Source of the DNA: a virus
IMG/VR virus record: IMGVR_UViG_3300042934_000594
Location: 186,001-250,000 of that record
Direction: 5' to 3' (one strand)
Length of the DNA stretch: 64,000 nucleotides
Shown here: positions 59,437 through 64,000 of the stretch, in pieces
How the letters are laid out: every line of letters starts with the position of its first letter
Position numbering within the stretch: position 1 is the first letter of the stretch
Notes under the pieces: model-generated
Seen by the model: only the letters and a program-made list of their open reading frames with translations
Told to the model about the DNA's origin: nothing
Database searches by the model: none
Position numbers and translations under genes: made by a program

Positions 59437-60081
59437 ATGGAAGACAATTTCTGCATACAGCACGTGCCCGACTCTGAATGGCAAGCGAACCGTCAATGGT
59501 TGTTGACCACCCCCGAAGGAAAAACCATGCGGGTGAATGTAGGGCCTGAACGGCGCCCTACTGACGTGCGTGTGCATGCCAACCCGATCGTGCCCGACGG
59601 TAACGTTCACCATGGCATCCCGGCCATGCTCACCAGCAGCGGCAGTATGTTGGAACTGCGCCATCCCGAGCATCCTGAATTCAGCCACGGTGTAGCGGGC
59701 ATGAACATCTGGTTCAAGTACGACGCCCTGGTGAAGGCCACGGAGCAGGGCATATTTAACCTGATGCCCATGATCCCCTTCACGCATCGCATGATGATGT
59801 TGGACGGACTGACTTGGCGACAAGCTGAGCACTTTACCGACGAGACCAGCTATGACCCCGTTGCGGTCTGTGCGTTTCTGTTCATCCCGTACAAATCCTG
59901 CGAAGGGCAATTGCATTTCCCCAAAGCGTTGCAAAGCGACAAATCACGCGCCCTTACTGTGACGATCGATGAGGAGCTGCGCCAGATCATCGACGACGAA
60001 CGGGTGCAGATGTACCCCATCAACCCCGATCAACTCAAGCACATGACGGTCAACGTGGATCAAGCGGTGAGGGTTCTCTGA
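59437..60081 (+). CDS. Hypothetical protein, 214 aa
   Basis: 214 residues, with CTGAGG before ATG. Met- and His-rich with a beta-sandwich-like pattern and no signal peptide. No catalytic motif recognised. Its stop overlaps the start of the following paralog-family gene (TGATG). Confidence 0.65.
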   Translation: MEDNFCIQHVPDSEWQANRQWLLTTPEGKTMRVNVGPERRPTDVRVHANPIVPDGNVHHGIPAMLTSSGSMLELRHPEHPEFSHGVAGMNIWFKYDALVKATEQGIFNLMPMIPFTHRMMMLDGLTWRQAEHFTDETSYDPVAVCAFLFIPYKSCEGQLHFPKALQSDKSRALTVTIDEELRQIIDDERVQMYPINPDQLKHMTVNVDQAVRVL

Positions 60082-60389
60082 TGGCTGACGCTGAAAAGAA
60101 ACCTTGGGTGTGTCCCGAGGACGGTCAGTGGACCCAGGATGACGTTGCCGAACAACACATCGAGGACCTGGAACAAATCCGTACCGGGGCCATGCTTCAA
60201 ATCGCTCGGATCGCTGCCGGCGAGAGCCTGAACAGTGAGTCGGCGCTGGCCATTGTCACCGACGCCATGTGTAAAGTGGTAGAAGTCTACGACAACCACC
60301 AGGTCATGGTGTACACCGGGGAACCAGACCGCACCACCATGATGCCACTTGGGATGACCCAGCGGTATTACGACCGGATCAACACGTAA
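60081..60389 (+). CDS. Paralog-family protein (YYDRINT end), 102 aa
   Basis: 102 residues. Fourth and most divergent copy of the shared C-terminal domain (ALAIVTDAMCKVVEVYD ... GMTQRYYDRINT), with a 45-residue acidic N-terminus containing PWVCPEDGQW. Coupled to the preceding gene. A TATGCC-flanked hairpin follows. Confidence 0.6.
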   Translation: MADAEKKPWVCPEDGQWTQDDVAEQHIEDLEQIRTGAMLQIARIAAGESLNSESALAIVTDAMCKVVEVYDNHQVMVYTGEPDRTTMMPLGMTQRYYDRINT

Positions 60390-60395
60390 CAATAG

Positions 60396-60415
60396 TCCCT
60401 CCCTTCGGGGAGGGG
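60396..60415 (+). terminator. Hairpin followed by TATGCCC
   Basis: 8-bp stem TCCCTCCC/GGGAGGGG (one T.G pair) with a TTCG loop, then TTATGCCC, six bases after the stop at 60389. The ATG in this flank is in frame with the next gene but is probably not its start. Confidence 0.7.
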
Positions 60416-60450
60416 TTATGCCCGAAATCTTACGCACCAGAGGTATCACT

Positions 60451-60903
60451 ATGTCCCTACCAGGCAGCATTATCCGCATCAACCTGCACGATACGGATAA
60501 GCAGACTGAATGCTTCCACCCAGGCTGCCAGGCAGCCGGTACGTATCGCTTCACCGCAGAGTCGGACTCAGCAGGGGACGAATTTGAGTACTACTGCGAT
60601 GTGCATATCCAACCCATTCAACAGTCGCTCCAGCAAGCAGATCGCTCGGGCTTTTGTGAGTGGTGCAAACGTCATGTGACGCTACTGAGTCCACGGCGGG
60701 ATTTTGAAGAAGGGGCCCATGGACAGGTGTATCAAGTATGCCAAGGGTGCATCCACAAACAAAACAGTGCCATCGACGCTGAGAATGCCCAACTGCGTGA
60801 AGACGAAGGCGCCTTCGAACCGTTTGACGATTCAGAAGACGACTTGATCCTGGATCCAGATGAGTTTGACGATGACGACGATGGTGAACCCCCGATCATC
60901 TAG
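60451..60903 (+). CDS. Zinc-binding-type protein with acidic tail, 150 aa
   Basis: 150 residues from ATG at 60451 (AGAGGT upstream); an in-frame ATG at 60418 lies in the terminator flank. Paired cysteines are present in CFHPGCQ and YYCDVH, then CEWCKRH and VCQGCIH, giving two or more likely zinc knuckles. The last 35 residues are almost all Asp and Glu. A DNA-mimic or adaptor role is possible. Family not identified. Confidence 0.65.
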   Translation: MSLPGSIIRINLHDTDKQTECFHPGCQAAGTYRFTAESDSAGDEFEYYCDVHIQPIQQSLQQADRSGFCEWCKRHVTLLSPRRDFEEGAHGQVYQVCQGCIHKQNSAIDAENAQLREDEGAFEPFDDSEDDLILDPDEFDDDDDGEPPII

Positions 60904-60912
60904 GAGTCACCC

Positions 60913-61287
60913 ATGCACATCACCCAATCGATCATTGCAGCCATCGCCTTGGAACGGCAGCTGCAATTGACCGGGCTGGAACTCAAAGCCACCATGCAAA
61001 CCGGTGAGCCTGCTTTCCTGTGGCATTCGGTGGATGGCTTGAACTACAAGTGCTATCGCTTGTCGCTTGAGCCCACGGACACCAATCTGTACCTGGCGCT
61101 CAAGGCGCAACCTGGCCTGGGAGCGCAACAGCGCCCGATCATTGCCAACCACTGGCTGTACTGCGAGTGTGCAGGCGTGATCCAACAATCGCACTTCACG
61201 TTGAAGGACGATGACGTGGTCTACCTGGACGACGAACAACACTTTACCATGCGACTGTCGGTTGTGGCAGTCATCACACCCAACTGA
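60913..61287 (+). CDS. Hypothetical protein, 124 aa
   Basis: 124 residues, TAGGAG before ATG. Alpha/beta with an acidic stretch near the end (LKDDDVVYLDDEQHF). No motif recognised. Nine-base gap to the SLOG gene. Confidence 0.6.
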   Translation: MHITQSIIAAIALERQLQLTGLELKATMQTGEPAFLWHSVDGLNYKCYRLSLEPTDTNLYLALKAQPGLGAQQRPIIANHWLYCECAGVIQQSHFTLKDDDVVYLDDEQHFTMRLSVVAVITPN

Positions 61288-61296
61288 GGAGTAACC

Positions 61297-61944
61297 ATGA
61301 AGCTGTATATCGCAGGTGTTGGTAGTCGTGACACACCGGCGGACATATTGCTATTGATGATCCGAATGGGGCGTACCCTGACGGACCAGGGGTATTCCCT
61401 GAGCAGTGGGGATGCGATTGGGGCAGACCGGGCGTTCTATTACGGAGCGAGCCTGTCGCCCCGATTCGCAGAAGTGGGTTGTCGGATCTACCTACACAAA
61501 GACAATTTCCAGGGTCGCTTTAATGACCCTGTGAATGGTTTTCTGGTGGCCCCACAGTTTACGGAAACCTGGGAAAAGGCTAAGGAACTCGCCTCGCTTG
61601 CCCGAGGCGGGTTTTATAACCTCACCCCTGGGGGCATCGCACTGCACACCCGCAATGTGTTCCAGATTTACGGGCACACCCTCAAAGCCAAAGTCAAGGC
61701 CGTGTACTACTGGGCCAAGCCTAAAGGCAAGAGTGAGAAGGTTGAGGGCGGCACCAACACCGCCTTGCAGATCGCTATTCGTGGGAACATCCCGCAGCGC
61801 ATCAACCTGTACTACCCCGAAATGCAAGAGCGGGCTCTGGCTTTCTTGGCCAAGTTCGAATCCAAAGAACCTTACCCTGAGAACATGCTGGAAGCCAATC
61901 CCTGGATTGTTGACGAGCGTGCTCCATTGCCAAAGGCGGCCTAA
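61297..61944 (+). CDS. SLOG / DprA-like nucleotide-binding protein
   Basis: 215 residues with TGAGGAG before ATG. The N-terminus LYIAGVGSRDTPADILLLM, then LTDQGYSLSSGDAIGADRAFYYGA, is the SLOG (DprA/LOG-like Rossmann) pattern: a GxGSR strand-turn, a helix, then (L/V)xSGxAxGAD before a further helix. The C-terminal part adds about 100 residues with many basic and aromatic residues. SLOG proteins bind nucleotides or their derivatives. In phages a role in DNA handling or signal sensing is guessed, not shown. Confidence 0.75.
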   Translation: MKLYIAGVGSRDTPADILLLMIRMGRTLTDQGYSLSSGDAIGADRAFYYGASLSPRFAEVGCRIYLHKDNFQGRFNDPVNGFLVAPQFTETWEKAKELASLARGGFYNLTPGGIALHTRNVFQIYGHTLKAKVKAVYYWAKPKGKSEKVEGGTNTALQIAIRGNIPQRINLYYPEMQERALAFLAKFESKEPYPENMLEANPWIVDERAPLPKAA

Positions 61945-62358
61945 GTGAACACCACACAAACCCTGAACTACCCGGCATACAACTGGATCGTGGCCAACAG
62001 CCTGGAAGAGGCGCAGCGCATCGCCAATGCGCTTAAGCTGGTGTACACGGTCCCTGTAGAGGAAATCCTCCCAGAGAGCGTTGAGGCCACTGAGGAGGCA
62101 CGCATGGCGGCCGTGCGTGAGTGGTCAGAAGCCAACAAAGCGGTACCGACGATTGTCTCGGTGACCGACATGTCTACGTTCACCCGTGAGACCCTGGGGG
62201 AACTGAGCAAGGCCATGTTTGGTCTGCACACCACGTTCCTCGTCACGATCGGTGCGATCCAAACGGCAGGCAACCCTGAGGAGTTCTTCCTCTTGCGTAA
62301 CCGCAAACATGGCAGTGGTCCGTACAACGTCAACGACCCCAATATCCCCATCGGCTAG
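61945..62358 (+). CDS. Hypothetical protein, 137 aa
   Basis: 137 residues from a GTG directly after the SLOG stop, with AAAGGCGG as ribosome site. Acidic helices and a C-terminal Asn/Pro-rich end. No family recognised; the zero gap suggests co-translation with the SLOG protein. Confidence 0.6.
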   Translation: MNTTQTLNYPAYNWIVANSLEEAQRIANALKLVYTVPVEEILPESVEATEEARMAAVREWSEANKAVPTIVSVTDMSTFTRETLGELSKAMFGLHTTFLVTIGAIQTAGNPEEFFLLRNRKHGSGPYNVNDPNIPIG

Positions 62359-62370
62359 GAGCGTCACGCC

Positions 62371-62742
62371 ATGAAAACCCTCACAGCCTACTGGCAGGGT
62401 CTTAAGCGCTGGTACCGCGATCACAAACATCAGGCGTACATCACCCAAGCAGAAAAGACCACCATCAAGGAAATGAAAGTGATCTGCGCTTACTTCGAGA
62501 TCCCTCTGGCCCGCACGCACACCTGGGAAATCTACCAGTGGCCTTACAAACCCCTGGTGCGTGAGCCTGACGGGTGGGAAGAACTGGAGGCCATTATCCG
62601 GGTCAAGGAGTCACCTGCCCGTCGGACCAGGCTGTATCAATTCATGGTTAAGTTCCATGACATCACCCCGGTCATGCACCGTCGGTTGCGGTGCAGTGAG
62701 CATTACCACGATTTCATGGACTGGTTTAACGAAGAGCGATAA
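62371..62742 (+). CDS. Hypothetical basic protein, 123 aa
   Basis: 123 residues, TAGGAGCG before ATG. Basic, Trp-, His- and Tyr-rich (WEIYQWPYKPL, HDFMDWFNEER), soluble. Possibly nucleic-acid binding, on charge only. Confidence 0.6.
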   Translation: MKTLTAYWQGLKRWYRDHKHQAYITQAEKTTIKEMKVICAYFEIPLARTHTWEIYQWPYKPLVREPDGWEELEAIIRVKESPARRTRLYQFMVKFHDITPVMHRRLRCSEHYHDFMDWFNEER

Positions 62743-62807
62743 CGGTTAAATAAAAAACCTACAGGCTCAATGGTAGGAGCCAATTACTTTTCCCTTGGGG
62801 TGTTGTT

Positions 62808-63563
62808 GTGAGTGTATTAGTAGACCGTAGTATCCGTAAGTTGTGCAACAAGCCGGACCTGTATGTCCGGGCTGGCAGCGCCCTGAAGTGGGAACCCTTA
62901 CATCGGCAAGACATGACCGTGCGTCAACGGGAAATCCACCGCCACTTGAGTTCACGGGCCAACCGTGAGTTGCCGAACCTGGAGGAGATCGCTGACGGTT
63001 TGTCCCATCGCCTACCCACGGCGCAAGAAGACGCCGCCTTCATCCCGATGATCGAACCGTACCACCCCAATAAAGTGCGGGTTGATGAGCAGGGTCTTAA
63101 GATCGCCTCTTACGGGCAGTCGTCGATGGGCTACGACATTCGTTGTGCCCCGGAGTTCAAACTCTTCCGTGGGGTAGACGGTGAACCCATCGATTACAAG
63201 AACATCCGTGAGGAGCAGTTCGAAACGTTCCACCAGGACCAGATCATCCTGCCACCCAACAGTTTTGTGTTGAGTCGGTCAATGGAGCGGGTCCAGATCC
63301 CACTCGACGTGCTGGTACTCTGCATTGGTAAATCCACGCCGGCCCGTGCCGCGATCAGTTGCCTGTGCACCCCACTGGAACCTGGCTGGGGTGGTTACGT
63401 CACCCTGGAATTCGCCAACACCAGCAACCAGCCTGTAATCTTGTACGCTGGCGAAGGGGCAGTGCAGCTGGTCTTCCTCAAAGGGGACGGCGAGTGCGAG
63501 AACCCCTACGGCGACGGCAAGTACCAAGGTCAGGGGGCCAGCATCATTTTACCGCGTGTCTGA
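62808..63563 (+). CDS. dcd: dCTP deaminase (Dcd-like)
   Basis: 251 residues from GTG with TTGGGGTG upstream. The conserved Dcd core is clear: SSMGYDIR near 105-112, GKSTPARA (175-181) with Ser176 and Arg180 matching the catalytic Ser and Arg, and TPLEPGWGGYVTLEF with Glu201 as the likely general base, then PYGDGKYQGQGA at the end. It would deaminate dCTP to dUTP for dTTP synthesis, feeding the thymidylate pathway that includes the kinase at 43443. The first about 75 residues are an extra N-terminal part; bacterial Dcd is about 190 residues. Confidence 0.88.
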   Translation: MSVLVDRSIRKLCNKPDLYVRAGSALKWEPLHRQDMTVRQREIHRHLSSRANRELPNLEEIADGLSHRLPTAQEDAAFIPMIEPYHPNKVRVDEQGLKIASYGQSSMGYDIRCAPEFKLFRGVDGEPIDYKNIREEQFETFHQDQIILPPNSFVLSRSMERVQIPLDVLVLCIGKSTPARAAISCLCTPLEPGWGGYVTLEFANTSNQPVILYAGEGAVQLVFLKGDGECENPYGDGKYQGQGASIILPRV

Positions 63564-63579
63564 CACAGGAGCGTTATCC

Positions 63580-63879
63580 ATGAGCCTTGAGAAGCCTGAG
63601 TTACCCAAGTACCGTCACATTGAAACGGGTGAAGAAATCAACGCACTGCGCATCGCCGGCATTGTGTGGACGGGTCCGGCATTGGGGACCGCTGACGAGT
63701 CTCCGACTTCATACCAGATCAACTTCGACCAGTTCAGTGCCCATGGCCCTGTGCAGGTGGACCAAGCCTGGTACGACGCACACAACCCCAAACCGGGTGA
63801 CTTCTACGCCCGCCGTGAAGACGGTACGGTCTTCAAGGTCAACGCCAGTGAGTTCGTTACTCAGTACGAACGCCTTTAG
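63580..63879 (+). CDS. Hypothetical protein, 99 aa (paralog of next gene)
   Basis: 99 residues from ATG at 63580 with AGGAGCG upstream, overlapping nothing. Its start, KPELPKYRHIETGEEINALR, matches the next product (KPAVPNYRHIKTGRRFHVKR), showing a tandem duplication. Small alpha/beta domain, unknown function. Confidence 0.65.
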   Translation: MSLEKPELPKYRHIETGEEINALRIAGIVWTGPALGTADESPTSYQINFDQFSAHGPVQVDQAWYDAHNPKPGDFYARREDGTVFKVNASEFVTQYERL

Positions 63880-63893
63880 CCACCGGAGCCTCC

Positions 63894-64000
63894 ATGGCCG
63901 TTACCAAACCTGCCGTACCCAACTACCGCCACATCAAGACGGGTCGGCGTTTCCACGTCAAGCGCATTGCCAATATCAGTTGGCCACGTCTGGGGTTCGA
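63894..64000 (+). CDS. Hypothetical protein, 3'-truncated paralog
   Basis: Open from ATG at 63894 to the window edge (about 35 residues), with CCGGAG before ATG. The visible residues align with the N-terminus of the gene at 63580, so this is the second copy of a tandem pair. The rest lies beyond the window. Confidence 0.6.
   Translation, partial: MAVTKPAVPNYRHIKTGRRFHVKRIANISWPRLGF

Noticed and set aside
60418-60450. Upstream ATG start for the zinc-binding-type gene
   Set aside because: This ATG is the conserved TATG flank of the terminator; the ATG at 60451 has the better ribosome site.

Overview
The window reads as part of a phiKZ-like jumbo bacteriophage genome (the nucleus-forming group, most often found in Pseudomonas; the host is an inference). 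The evidence is a set of genes that together mark this group: a multi-subunit phage RNA polymerase cut into separate genes (a beta-subunit body with the GDK motif, a separate beta C-terminal piece, and a beta-prime half with ADFDGD), a herpesvirus/T4-gp21-type prohead protease, paralogous inner-body-like head proteins with candidate S-x-E processing sites, a 2536-residue tail protein with a lytic transglycosylase domain, RNase H, a RecA-like ATPase, an SNF2-type helicase, thymidylate kinase and dCTP deaminase. There are no rRNA or tRNA genes, no integrase and no insertion sequences. Genes are tightly packed, with ATGA/GTGA overlaps and strong Shine-Dalgarno sites.

Layout. 1-0.7 kb: end of a tail-spike gene and its PAAR tip. 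0.7-7.4 kb (minus): head/inner-body and other virion genes. 7.6-10.3 kb (plus): a membrane protein, a lipoprotein, RNase H. 10.3-11.2 kb (minus): a third inner-body-like gene. 11.2-20.9 kb (mostly plus): RecA-like ATPase, small unknowns, the C-terminal piece of an RNA polymerase beta subunit, a membrane protein and a structural gene, with one minus-strand gene at 17.4-18.0 kb. 21.0-30.5 kb (minus): prohead protease, virion proteins, and the large beta and beta-prime genes. 30.6-40.5 kb (plus): the giant transglycosylase tail protein and a baseplate-like protein. 40.5-52.2 kb (plus): an accessory block of small genes with a Tad1-like anti-defence candidate, a thymidylate kinase with an unusual repeat tail, secreted and membrane proteins and a DEDDh exonuclease. 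52.2-56.5 kb (minus): virion proteins and the SNF2 helicase. 56.8-64 kb (plus): a run of small accessory genes, one paralogous family, a SLOG protein and dCTP deaminase.

Control signals. Units usually end in perfect GC-rich hairpins, and many are followed at once by TATGCCGTC or TATGTTGTC. At convergent junctions both flanks carry the motif, so one hairpin can serve both strands. A second repeated element, close to ACCTATATSACTCAGGTGT, lies just upstream of several accessory units and is the best promoter candidate.

The most unusual items are a 16-nt perfect complement of the bacterial 16S rRNA 3' end at the head of a structured, terminator-ended intergenic segment (about 59.29-59.41 kb), the Tad1-like protein, and the thymidylate kinase carrying three copies of a tail-fibre-like motif. 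References to phiKZ gene numbers are from memory and were not checked by alignment.
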